Source of the DNA: Amoebidium appalachense
Lineage: Eukaryota; Ichthyosporea
Length of the DNA stretch: 64,000 bases
Reading direction: 5' to 3'
Assembly: GCA_963693365.1 (NCBI GenBank)
Contig: CAVNZM010000003.1
Location: 14,198,001 to 14,262,000 of the forward strand
Made by a program: the position numbers and the translations under genes
Shown here: positions 42,964 to 53,690 of the stretch, piece by piece
Position numbering within the stretch: the stretch's first letter is position 1
Layout: each line of letters begins with the position of its first letter
Notes under the pieces: generated by a model
Told to the model about the DNA's origin: nothing
Database searches by the model: none
Seen by the model: the letters and a program-made list of their open reading frames with translations, nothing else

Positions 42964-45900
42964 CCCTCCCCCCTCCCCTCCCAACCAACCCCCCCGTAGC
43001 ACTCACTGTGGTGCTCGGGTCGGGCGAAAAAGTGTCCACAAAATGTACGAATGTATTCCTGAATGTCCAAATATAGTGCTCATTAGCATTATAAAATACC
43101 AAATAGATGTTCGTACCTATTACATTAGTACACTAGGACACTTGAACACTCTGATCTAGGCACAGGGTAATACCATTGAATACACTCGTATAGTTGATGG
43201 CAATTTCGAAGGGTTGAACCCCCCTCCCCCCCCCCCCCCCCCCCACCCCCCCCAGTGCAACTAAGGTCTTCCCGTGCATGGTACACATGTAGTGCACCGT
43301 TCCCCACGGCTTAGGGGGGCTTACACCCACTGTTTTGGCATGCAGCGACATGTCGCGTAAACAATTTTACACCACAAAGACCCCCCCCCGTCCATCCCCC
43401 CCAGTGCATCTGTTGCTTTCCTGTGCATGGTATACGTGTAGTGCACCATGCCCCCCACCAGCATGCACGACCACAACCTTCCTACGGCTTAGGGGGGCTT
43501 ACACCCACTGTTTTGGCATGCAGCAAATTATCGCGCAAACAATTTTACACTGCAAAGACCCCCCCCGTCCATCCCCCCCAGTGCATCTGTTGCTTTCCCG
43601 TGCATGGTATACGTGTAGTGCACCATGCCCCCCACCAGCATGCACGACCACAACCTTCCTACGGCTTAGGGGGGCTTGCACCCACTGTTTTGGCATGCAG
43701 CGAATTATCGCGCAAACAATTTTACACCGCAAAGACCCCCCCCGTCCATCCCCCCCAGTGCATCTGTTGCTTTCCCGTGCATGGTATACGTGTAGTGCAC
43801 CATGCCCCCCACCAGCATGCACGACCACAACCTTCCTACGGCTTAGGGGGGCTTACACCCACTGTTTTGGCATGCAGCAAATTATCGCGCAAACAATTTT
43901 ACACTGCAAAGACCCCCCCCGTCCATCCCCCCCAGTGCATCTGTTGCTTTCCCGTGCATGGTATACGTGTAGTGCACCATGCCCCCCACCAGCATGCACG
44001 ACCACAACCTTCCTACGGCTTAGGGGGGCTTGCACCCACTGTTTTGGCATGCAGCGAATTATCGCGCAAACAATTTTACACCGCAAAGACCCCCCCCGTC
44101 CATCCCCCCCAGTGCATCTGTTGCTTTCCCGTGCATGGTATACGTGTAGTGCACCATGCCCCCCACCAGCATGCACGACCACAACCTTCCTACGGCTTAG
44201 GGGGGCTTACACCCACTGTTTTGGCATGCAGCGACATGTCGCGTAAACAATTTTACACCGCAAAGACCCCCCCCGTCCACCCCCCCCAGTGCAACTGTGG
44301 ACTTCCCGTGCATGGTATATGTGTAGTGCACCATGCCCCCCACCAGCATGCACGACCACAACCTTCCTACGGCTTAGGGGGGCTTGCACCCACTGTTTTG
44401 GCATGCAGCGAATTATCGCGCAAACAATTTTACACTGCAAAGACCCCCCCCGTCCATCCCCCCCAGTGCATCTGTTGCTTTCCCGTGCATGGTATACGTG
44501 TAGTGCACCATGCCCCCCACCAGCATGCACGACCACAACCTTCCTACGGCTTAGGGGGGGCTTGCACCCACTGTTTTGGCATGCAGCGAATTATCGCGCA
44601 AACAATTTTACACCGCAAAGACCCCCCCCGTCCATCCCCCCCAGTGCATCTGTTGCTTTCCCGTGCATGGTATACGTGTAGTGCACCATGCCCCCCACCA
44701 GCATGCACGACCACAACCTTCCTACGGCTTAGGGGGGCTTGCACCCACTGTTTTGGCATGCAGCGAATTATCGCGCAAACAATTTTACACCGCAAAGACC
44801 CCCCCCGTCCATCCCCCCCAGTGCATCTGTTGCTTTCCCGTGCATGGTATACGTGTAGTGCACCATGCCCCCCACCAGCATGCACGACCACAACCTTCCT
44901 ACGGCTTAGGGGGGCTTACACCCACTGTTTTGGCATGCAGCGACATGTCGCGTAAACAATTTTACACCGCAAAGACCCCCCCCGTCCACCCCCCCCAGTG
45001 CAACTGTGGACTTCCCGTGCATGGTATATGTGTAGTGCACCATGCCCCCCACCAGCATGCACGACCACAACCTTCCTACGGCTTAGGGGGGCTTGCACCC
45101 ACTGTTTTGGGATGCAGCGAATTATCGCGCAAACAATTTAACACTGCAAAGACCCCCCCCGTCCATCCCCCCCAGTGCATCTGTTGCTTTCCCGTGCATG
45201 GTATACGTGTAGTGCACCATGCCCCCCACCAGCATGCACGACCACAACCTTCCTACGGCTTAGGGGGGCTTGCACCCACTGTTTTGGCATGCAGCGAATT
45301 ATCGCGCAAACAATTTTACACCGCAAAGACCCCCCCCGTCCATCCCCCCCAGTGCATCTGTTGCTTTCCCGTGCATGGTATACGTGTAGTGCACCATGCC
45401 CCCCACCAGCATGCACGACCACAACCTTCCTACGGCTTAGGGGGGCTTGCACCCACTGTTTTGGCATGCAGCGAATTATCGCGCAAACAATTTTACACCG
45501 CAAAGACCCCCCCCGTCCATCCCCCCCAGTGCATCTGTTGCTTTCCCGTGCATGGTATACGTGTAGTGCACCATGCCCCCCACCAGCATGCACGACCACA
45601 ACCTTCCTACGGCTTAGGGGGGCTTGCACCCACTGTTTTGGCATGCAGCGAATTATCGCGCAAACAATTTTACACCGCAAAGACCCCCCCCCCCCCGTCC
45701 CCCCCCCCCCCCCATGCATCTGTTGCTTTCCCGTGCATGGCACACGTGTAATGCACCATGCCCCCCACCAGCATGCAGTGAGTGAGCATGCAGTGACTAT
45801 TAGTGCAAATCAATCTGCATACAGGTTCTGTGACCGCATGGAAAAGACCTTCAAGGGCTGCAACCCATCAGAGATGAACTTCATAAAGTTCCACGTCGGC

Positions 45901-46038
45901 AAGCACTACTCCTTGGCCACAAAGGAGTTTGGGGCATTCGAGTCAGCTGAGGGTGGAGAGCGCCACCACAAGCTGTCGAAGGTGGCATACAAGTCCACTA
46001 ACAAGAACACCATCACCTTTGAAAGCCAGGTAAATCAG

Positions 46039-46069
<31 letters not shown>

Positions 46070-47424
46070 CTCCCCCACCTCATCTGCCTGCTACCCTATG
46101 GATCACACCCTTCGTTTCTCACGTATTCACTAACTCTCCCCCTTCCTCTCTCCCTCCCCCCCCCCCTCCCCCCCCCCCCCCCCCCCCCCAACCCCCCCCC
46201 CACCCCTTCCCCCAACACTCACCCTCCCCCCTTGCCCCCTCAACACACACACACCTTCGTACACACACAACAGATGGTGGAGAACATCAGAAGATACGAG
46301 GCTATGGCATTCCTCTCCAGCCTGGCTGACAGTAACCTCTTGGACAGAGGTGAGGTGGAGGACCCTAGTGGTGTTGTGGAGGACCCACTGGCTGTTGCAG
46401 CACAAGAAGAGGCCATTGCAGAGAAGCTTGGGGAGGATTTCATCCTGATCGGTGCAGTCCCCCCTTACCCAGTTAACCATAAAGAATATCCCCCCCCCCC
46501 CCCCAACACACACACACAGAGACATGTGCATCGGTGGTCTTTTTTGATTTATTACCTCCACGTGGTGCTGGGTCGGACGACCAACTGTCCAATCGATGTA
46601 CGAATGTATTCGTGGGTGTTCCAATTGGGTGTTAACGTATCATCCTCGTTTACCAACAAGGTGTTCGTACCCATTACATTAGTATCCTAGGACACGTGAA
46701 CACTCTGATCTAGGCACAGGGTAATACCATTGAATACACTCGTATAGTTGATGGCAATTTCGAAGGGTTGAACCCCCCTCCCCCCCCCCCCCCCCCCACC
46801 CCCCCAGTGCAACTAAGGACTTCCCGTGCATAGTGCACCGTTCCCCCCACCAGCATACACGACCACAACCTTTCCACGGCCTAGGGGGGCTTGCACAAAC
46901 TGTTTAAGCATGCAGCAACATATCGCGCAAACAATTTTACACCGCAAAGACCCCCCCCCCCCCCCCCCCCCCCCCTTCCATCCCCAGCAAACGGAAAACA
47001 TAACAAACCGACATAACCACTCACACACACTATACCTTTTTCTACCTTTTTCTGATAGGTAAGGAACCAAAGCCGGTCTTCCTACGCCAACTTGACCAGA
47101 CCTATCCTGGATGGAACGGGAACTACCATGCGTCCGTCAAGAAGCATCCTCAACTGAAGCAACTTCCGGCCCGCCTACAGTGGGCTTTAACCCCACCAGA
47201 GCAGCGGCCTGGCGGGGCACGGCTGCGTCGGGACCAGATGCCCAACCCTGACGAGAATCAGGTGTGTTATTTTTCAGGGCACCTCTCCCTCTCTCCACCT
47301 CTCCTCCCCCACCCACTCTGCCTTTCCTTCATCCCTATCCTCACCCTGCTCCCCCTCCCCCATCCTCCCTCCCCCCCTCCTCCCCCCCCCCCCCCTTTTT
47401 CCTTGTGTTACATGTTCTCATCAC

Positions 47425-47465
<41 letters not shown>

Positions 47466-47915
47466 ACGCACACACACACAAAACCCTTCCAACAACCTTT
47501 TGCCCAGATACACGTCTACCGGTCCATCCACATCAGAGAGGAGGGAAGCAAGTTATACTTCCGGGTGGTGGCATCGGACTCATTCTATGGGAGCCCTCGC
47601 TACGACAGCATTCAGGTGGATGCTGTTGACGACCAAGGCAACAAGGACGAGTGGTATGCGCGGGTCTTGTGTTTGTTTAAATGCATGCACGAGGGAGAAC
47701 GTAGGTGCTTTGCATTCGTTCAGTGGTATGAGAAGAAAGGGATGTGTTGTCGGTGTGGGTGTGAAAAGCTGGTTCTTGTAGACCATTACGAATGCATAGA
47801 GGTGGAATCGATTCTAGGGCTCGTGCACGTGGTTCCTAGGTTTGGAAAGGGCCCCAATGATTTCTATGTAAACAGGTTTATCTACCTGGGGACTGTGACT
47901 GAGCGCCAGAGCTGA
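37738..47915 (+). CDS. Plavaka-like (CACTA-related) DNA transposase, 12 exons
   Basis: Exons: 37738-38202, 38410-38562, 38982-39203, 39521-39669, 39756-40004, 41835-42030, 42247-42549, 42760-42914, 45825-46029, 46274-46451, 47059-47261, 47508-47915. They sum to 2,886 nt (961 aa plus stop) with compatible phases throughout. Order of features: C2HC finger CPVCQRSSFTRKLNFLQH (residues 10-31); an LST-x-D-x2-LLKLL block; FRMRNIRHCIQSLLLNP; SDWFHRIE; catalytic-type Asp in LILYSDQTKLT (about D297) followed by YPVYLSIGNIHRR; HADG and YYITDWPEG (about D385 and D401); a CHYC knuckle; LDRRWKALPPFPYLRKMAQG; GERHHKLSKVAYKSTNKN; and the C-terminal DSFYGSPRYDSIQ and VVPRFG blocks. This order matches Plavaka transposases as I know them. 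The exon 7 donor reads AAG|GAAAGT instead of GTAAGT, so splicing there may be broken. AATAAA at 48213 is a possible polyadenylation signal. Confidence 0.82.
40075..40550 (+). repeat. Dispersed 430-bp intron repeat, copy 1
   Basis: Layout: tttgatttattacct, gtggtgctgggtcgg, a degenerate gaatgtattcctgaatgt segment, aataccattgaatacactcg, a conserved cgaagggttgaacccccc with C run, then one 177-bp satellite monomer. It recurs at 46520-46980 (same strand), 42995-43430 (same strand, intron 8) and inverted at 41220-41560. All copies are in introns of the transposase gene. Confidence 0.75.
40551..41670 (-). repeat. Inverted duplication of exon 8 end plus satellite, in intron 5
   Basis: Reading the minus strand from 41670: acgagtccctggatcagctt, the last 40 bp of exon 8 (found at 42875-42914), then its gtacgtt donor, the C run, the ccaaccaacccc block, the degenerate words and 4 satellite monomers. 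This mirrors 42870 to about 43990 on the plus strand. At about 40547-40555 the direction flips within a satellite monomer, so two head-to-head monomers form a palindrome. Exons 6 and 7 sit in the loop between arms of about 1.1 kb. Confidence 0.85.
43250..45780 (+). repeat. 177-bp satellite array, about 14 monomers, in intron 8
   Basis: The word cactgttttgg recurs every 177 bp from about 43329 to 45635. Variants alternate: gcatctgttgctttcc against gcaactgtggacttcc, and gcgacatgtcgcg (palindromic) against gcgaattatcgcg or gcaaattatcgcg. They give a 354-bp higher-order period in part of the array. Each monomer includes a C7 run and a short agtgcaccatgcccccc block. As 177 is divisible by 3, all six frames stay open and give spurious long ORFs. 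Four inverted monomers lie at 40560-41280 and one diverged monomer at 46810-46950. Confidence 0.93.
46520..46980 (+). repeat. Dispersed 430-bp intron repeat, copy 4, in intron 10
   Basis: Same layout as 40075-40550, including the cgaagggttgaacccccc junction and one diverged satellite monomer (aaactgtttaagcatgc). Diverged enough from the other copies to be older. Confidence 0.7.
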
Positions 47916-48254
47916 GTATGTAATTGGTCGTGCACGTGTAATCATCAATCTCCTTGGCTTGCATTATTTGATGTGTGTGTGTGTGTGTGTGTGTGTGTGA
48001 TATTGATAGGACCCGATAAAGAAGTGTGTGTGTTCGTGTGTTGTTCAACTGACTGTTCAGTAACTATACGTGAATAGTCATAACCTAAGAGGACGATGAG
48101 TATTACATTGTGCCGCCTGTTTGTTTGAATGTTCGTACCCATAGAATGAAGGAAACCGAAACTGTGTACCGTAAAGTTTGTAACAGCATGAATGCCCCTT
48201 TACGATCTCAAAATAAATCGAAGGACTGTATAACCCGTGTGTGCGTGTGTGCGC

Positions 48255-48300
<46 letters not shown>

Positions 48301-49190
48301 ATATGTCCGTGTGTGCATGCATATATGTGCGTACGCGCGCGGGTGTGTGTGCGTGTGTGACCCACAACACAGCCACACAGCGCACGCACAAACGCGTGCA
48401 TGCATGCACGCACGCACACACACACACACACACACACGCACGCACACACACACACATACACGCACACACACACAGACACACATACACGCACACACACGCA
48501 CACACACACACACGCACACACACATACACAAAACACATACACACACGTGCGCGCAGGCACACACGCACGCACGCGCACACACACACGCATATACAGACAC
48601 ACGTCACAGAACTCCAAACAAGCACGTAGGCACTCAACAGTGTATTCACGAATACATGATGTGTTCACAAGGCGACGATGTTCAGGGATATTCGTCCAAT
48701 CAAAAGTCTCCAAATATTTCCCACAATCACAACGACCGAGGATGTTTTTGCCCTATATAAAGCCAGTATTCCCACCACTACTAATTGTGCGCAGGTATAC
48801 CTGCGCACATATTAGCACTCCACATGACGTAGTATTAAAAACCCGTGGATATATATTTTTTTTCGTGCTCACTACTATATTATAGCCTTGCTAATTAATC
48901 AATATTTGAGCTCTTTGCTGTTTATTTCATATTTTACATTTCGCCGCGAGCTGCAAACAGAGTTGGCTTTTATATTTATTGAAGGGTATCGATACCTGCG
49001 TATTTCAAATAATACCGTCAAACATTTATAATAAAATTTGTTGATGTCTATACAGTGTTTCAAATAAACCTTCTTAAAACATTCAATCTATATTTTAGCT
49101 TTTTAGCACATCCCCCCCTTTTTTTAGTTATCTACGCAGTGGTTTTTGTCGCTCTCCCTTGCCTGGGTGCTTTAAAAAGCTATATATCGG
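47916..49190. other. Region downstream of the transposase: Z-DNA-prone block, promoter-like motif, palindrome
   Basis: No gene called. 48236-48360 is TG/CG-rich ((GTGC)n, (TG)n) and 48362-48605 is CA/CG-rich, so the two halves are roughly inverted repeats of each other and purine-pyrimidine alternating. CCAATC near 48697 and TATATAAA at 48754-48761 look like a plus-strand promoter, but no coding exon follows. A perfect 24-bp palindrome lies at 48786-48809, about where transcription from that TATA box would start. 48810-49190 is AT-rich with nothing recognisable. Confidence 0.5.
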
Positions 49191-49693
49191 CGGTGTCCGT
49201 TTGTGTTCATGGCACGTTCAACGTGTATTCAGCGTGAGCACTCGTTTGCACTGATGGATATTCAGTTGCACCAAGCTCCTCCCCTGCCGGCGGCGGCGAA
49301 CGCGGCGGAGCTGCGTTCGAATCGTGCTCAATCCTGTACAAAAACGTTCTAATCGACTGTTCGCAGAATGAAAAATAAAAAAATGGCACGAAAACTGGCC
49401 AAAATGGTGTTACAAATTTACTGGAATGCAACAGTATATACAAAAACGTACAAAAACGTTCGGGTTGGGCACTTTGTTGCATTTTTGAGCATTCAGCGAA
49501 TGTACATCCGGGAAACTGGGTACTGGTCATAACGATCTGTGCCAGAGCCGCTGTCCATTGGTGGATCTCACTCAGGATCATGGTGGCATATCCGCGGTGT
49601 ACATGTGGGGTTTAATTTCGCTCTTCTCTTTCTTTTCTCGTTTGTTGTAACCAGCACAGCGTTACAAGGCGGTCGCAGTAGACGCAATAAATC

Positions 49694-49737
<44 letters not shown>

Positions 49738-50266
49738 CGTACTACTCCCACCGTCACGCGAACCTGCCTCGCTCAGCCTTGCTCGATGCACGTATCCGTG
49801 TGTGTTCATGGAATGTTCAATCGGAACATTTGTGGATAGCCATTGGCACCCAGCTCCTCCCCTGCCGGCGCGGCGGAGCTGCGTTCGAATCGTGCTCAAT
49901 CCTGTACAAAAACGTTCTAATCGACTGTTCGCCGAATGAAAAATAAAAAATTGGCACGAAAACTGGCCAAAATGGTGTTACAAATTTACTGGAATGCAAC
50001 AGTATGTACAAAAACGTACAAAAACGTTCGGGTTGGGCACTTTTTTGCATTTTTGAGCATTCAGCGAATGTACATCCGGGAAACTGGGTACTGGTCATGA
50101 CGATCTGTGCCAGAGCCGCTGGCCATTGGTGGATCTCACTCAGGATCATGGTGGCATATCCGCGGTGTACATGTGGGGTATAATTTCGCTCTTCTCTTTC
50201 TTTTCTCGTTTGTTGTAACCAGCACAGCGTTACAAGGCGGTCGCAGTAGACGCAATAAAGCTACTA

Positions 50267-50298
<32 letters not shown>

Positions 50299-50700
50299 TT
50301 ATATATATATATATATATATTACGTACTACTCCCACCGTCACGCGAACCTGCCTTGCTCAGCCTCACTCGATGCGCGTATCCGTGTGTGTTCATGGAATG
50401 TTCAATCAGAACATTTGTGGATAGCCATTGGCACCCAGCTCCTCCCCTGCCGGCGCGGCGGAGCTGCGTTCGATGGAAAACGGAAACGGGAAGCGAATGT
50501 ACATCCGGGAAACTGGGTACTGGTCATGACGATCTGTGCCAAAGCCGCTGGCCATTGGTGGATCTCATTCAGGAATGCGGCGAGCGCAGCAAGGCCGTTT
50601 CAATGGGCGTACATCCAACCTTTTTTCGTTTCGGTCCGGTCTGTTCTTTGCAAAAAGCACAGCGTTACAGGGCGGTCAAAGTAGCTAGACACAGCCTTCA
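49190..50700 (+). repeat. 590-bp tandem repeats, two and a half copies, upstream of gene D
   Basis: Copies start at gtgttcatgg near 49203, 49803 and 50391. Each has cagctcctcccctgccgg, cggagctgcgttcga, a 60-bp gtacaaaaacgt block, ggatctcactcaggatcatgg, ttacaaggcggtcgcagtag and (AT)n. The third copy lacks about 280 bp in the middle and leads straight into the gene D promoter. Position and copy number would fit subterminal repeats of a transposon or a repeated enhancer. Confidence 0.8.
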
Positions 50701-50712
50701 CTTAGTAATTCT

Positions 50713-50720
50713 TATATAAG
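50713..50720 (+). promoter_or_regulatory. Gene D TATA box
   Basis: TATATAAG 61 nt upstream of the gene D ATG at 50781, just after the third 590-bp repeat. Confidence 0.5.
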
Positions 50721-50780
50721 CATACCCGAACCTTTCCCTGTCGTTCCCTTACGTTTCTCCGCCATAGTATAACCTTCAAC

Positions 50781-52038
50781 ATGAGCGATTCGCCAGCAGA
50801 CGCGCAACAAAAGGTAGTTGTTGAGTAAAAATTGATGAGTTGGTCGTGAAAATCCAAAATGGCCTGAACATTTCGACTCTTTCAATTCCTCTCGGTACAA
50901 CAAGCCCTCTTCAGTTTGTTTCAACAACACCTGATCAAGTCGGCAGGCCAAATCGCCAACTTGGGTTTCAAGCCCCCACCCCCGCTAGGGCCTCCCCGCC
51001 GGCCTCTCACCCGCTTGTACCAGAAAACCGCGTCATCACACCCGCCGTTGCTCGCCAGCTCATCACGGACATCGGCGCAGACAAATGGCTGTCGTGCCTC
51101 TGTGTCCGGGCTCCCCAGGTCGAGGGCGTTACCGTGCAGCGGGAACCGTCGAGTTTTGGACAATGCGTAGGGTACAGTGCACCCCCTCACAACGCCACTC
51201 AGTGCAAGAAGAAAGCAACGGAGGAAGGTGGTCTGTGTGTGCTGCACCAGGCACAACTTGGGACCGGAGGAGGCTATGGCCAGGTTCACATTGGTCCCCT
51301 CTTTCCCCATCTCTCCTACTCACACACATTGTCACCCTGACGAGCAGACATCTTTGTGCCTGGATACTCACACTCTAGCTCCCCACAGTCTTGCACCTCA
51401 CCTCTGTCTCTTGTTTCTTCGCATATACCCCCCCTCGCCCCCACCAGCTTTCCTCCGCCCCTCCCCCCCTCCCCCTTCCCCCCTTACACGGTCTGAACCC
51501 GAGTTGTCTTTCTGACGTTTCTCCCACTCTCATCTTGCTCCCCCCCCCCCCCCCCCCCGCCTAAACCTCCCCCCCCCCCCCCCCCCGTCCCCAACCAATA
51601 CTTCCCCTTCCCTCCTCTCCTCTCACTTCTCCTGGGCCATCCCCTCTTCCCCCCTACACACACACCCTCCCCCTTCCCCCCCCCCCCCCCCTCCCCCCTT
51701 CCCCCCCCCCCCCCCCCTGGGCCCCTCCTGCACACACTCAGGTTCACAAATGCAAGAAGTTCTTGTGCGCAAACCTGGTCACCTGCTGCGAAGGGTACTG
51801 TGTGTCCCATACAGTTCACTTCCATCTTGAGCGCAACGGTGAGACACCCCCCCCTCCCCCCCCCCCCCCCCCATCCCCCCCCCCCCCCCCTCCCCCGCCC
51901 TTCCTTCCCCAGTCCCCCGCTCGCCCCCCACCGCCCCCTCACCCCACTAGCCTGCGGTTTAAACCAACCGGCCTTTGAACAGGAGTGTGGCCTCATGTTT
52001 GTTACTTCTTAGTGTTCTTTTGCTAACCCCCAGGATCC

Positions 52039-52071
<33 letters not shown>

Positions 52072-52216
52072 GCCCCTCATCAGCCACATACATTCCTTCC
52101 CCATGCTCTGCTTGCACCCCCCCCCCCCCCCCCCCCTAAACCTGCCGTCCCCTTCCCCACCCCCCCCCCCCCCACCACGCACACACGGACACGCACACGC
52201 GTGCACACTTACACAC

Positions 52217-52264
<48 letters not shown>

Positions 52265-52379
52265 ACATACACACACACAAACACCACACACACACACACA
52301 CATACACACACACACACATGCACACACACATGCAGGTTCTCAGATAGTTCACTCGCCTGCGGCAGCATCTTCAAGTTAA
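50781..52379 (+). CDS. Gene D: small two-module Cys/His protein, four exons
   Basis: Exons 50781-50813, 50915-51283, 51742-51838 and 52336-52379 (33, 369, 97 and 44 nt) join in phases 0, 0 and 1 to 180 residues plus a stop. [11 protein letters not shown] is exon 1. Exon 2 has a Pro-rich stretch, then a compact domain ending in a Cys/His module C-x12-C-x10-C-x2-H with the core [17 protein letters not shown]. Exon 3 holds a second module, [22 protein letters not shown]. The pattern of Cys, Lys/Arg-rich, Gly, (L/Y)C-x2-H resembles small zinc-binding modules found in phage, giant-virus and transposon proteins. I infer zinc and nucleic-acid binding; a specific role is unknown. Introns carry polyC just after the donors. 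AATAAA at 52421 is a good polyadenylation signal 42 bp after the stop. Confidence 0.65.
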
Positions 52380-52479
52380 CGAAGCCACCACCAAGCTACT
52401 AGGGACTGCCGTTAATTTAGTAATAAAAGAAAGTGATAAAAAAACCTTGAGTCCGGGTCCTTAACCCCCCCCCCCCCCC

Positions 52480-53055
52480 CCCCCCCCCCCATCCTTTTGC
52501 ATACATGAATATGCAGGCTGAATGTACATGTACACGGTAGTTGTACTACTGGAATATACCATCTTCTTCATATTCATTAGCATTCATATTCATATTCAAT
52601 ATTATCTGAGATGTGCCCAGCTACTATCCATGTATGTTCACGAAGAGTATGGGGTTAGTACACATGAGTACCATATGGACACTATGCGGTGCAATGGAAT
52701 ACATAGTGTATAGGTGATATTCAGAGGGTATTCATAGGATATTGTGTGGTACCAGTGACTGTTCAGTATGAGTATTTGGGTTGGTATACTATACGTGTTC
52801 ATAGTGTGTTACAAGAATACAATCGAATACGCGTTGCGTGGGTACTACTTGAATGTTCGTCATTAGGTATTCACATATATTCCGCATGTGTTCCATATGT
52901 GTTCGTCTGACATTCATAAGGCATTCATGAATACATGGTGCCCGTTAGTGTTCATTGGAATGCCATACACGTGTACGAGTGTATCATTTAATGTTCTGGC
53001 TGAATATTCATGGTCGCGTTTTGGACAGTATATTCCAATAATATTCAAGTACACC
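52480..53055. repeat. Degenerate TATTCAT-word sequence at the right inversion breakpoint
   Basis: Same compositional class as 21653-22319: many TATTCAT, CATTCATA, GTTCGT and complementary words, no frame, no homopolymer. It ends at 53055, directly against the gag fragment of the split Ngaro-type element. Reverting the inversion fuses the two tracts into one stretch of about 1.2 kb. Confidence 0.5.
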
Positions 53056-53690
53056 CCGGGGGGGTTTGCTGATGGGCGGCCAGGACGGCGTCTTGAGAAG
53101 TCATCTGCGGGGACGGCGGGGCCTGAGGGGGGACTTCAGGAGTGGAGGGGAGAGTAGCCGGCGGGTCCGGGTCCGTGGTGGTATGGGCCGCTGGAGGCGC
53201 GTCAGTGTCCGCGGGAGCGTTGGTCAGCCTGTGGCGGAGGTCGCTGCGGGTCAGGCGCTTAGGTGCCGCGGCAGGGGCGGCTGCTGAGGCCTGGCGCTTT
53301 TTCGGCGGCATGCTGACCGGCGTAGGGAAAGATAGGGAGAATGAAAAGGAATATATAGCTGTAAGGCTGTGGATGCTAAACACAGAAGATGTGTTTGTAG
53401 CTTGCTGATCTGCTAAAAACTGTCGTGCTTATATACCTAAGCCTACCGATCTGAGCCAATCAAAAATCGATCTAGTGATATGTGAAATCTGATCCGAGCC
53501 AATCATAACTCGGTCTAGTGATCTGTGGTATCTGATGTTTTGACTGGCTAATAGGTGCCCGTGTGCGGGCAGCCAACCGCTAACTGCTAAAACACGAAAT
53601 GAAGCCTACATGGTTATGTTGGTATCGAACACCCATCCTACGTGTTTACCCAGAAAAATATTTATGTCAATAATTTCCACAAATAAAACC
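53056..53690 (-). mobile_element. Left end (A1) and gag start of the Ngaro-type element, inverted
   Basis: Read on the minus strand: about 350 bp matching A2 of the element at 26601-26950 (gttttatttgtggaaattat, the GATTGGCTC motifs, the TATA box), then new sequence with ATG at 53311 opening MPPKKRQASAAAPAAAPKR and about 86 codons ending in a Gln-Gln-Thr-Pro-Pro-Gly run at 53056. The frame is Pro/Ala-rich like the start of the gag frame at 22320. The element edge is at about 53690. Confidence 0.85.

Noticed and set aside
43250-45780. Regular repeats considered as a CRISPR array
   Set aside because: Monomers are contiguous without unique spacers, 177 bp long, and in a eukaryotic intron.
43335-46329. 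Open frames of up to 510 codons with repeated Cys/His/Pro patterns
   Set aside because: Produced by the 177-bp satellite, whose period is divisible by three. The repeats lie within an intron and the frames exist on both strands.
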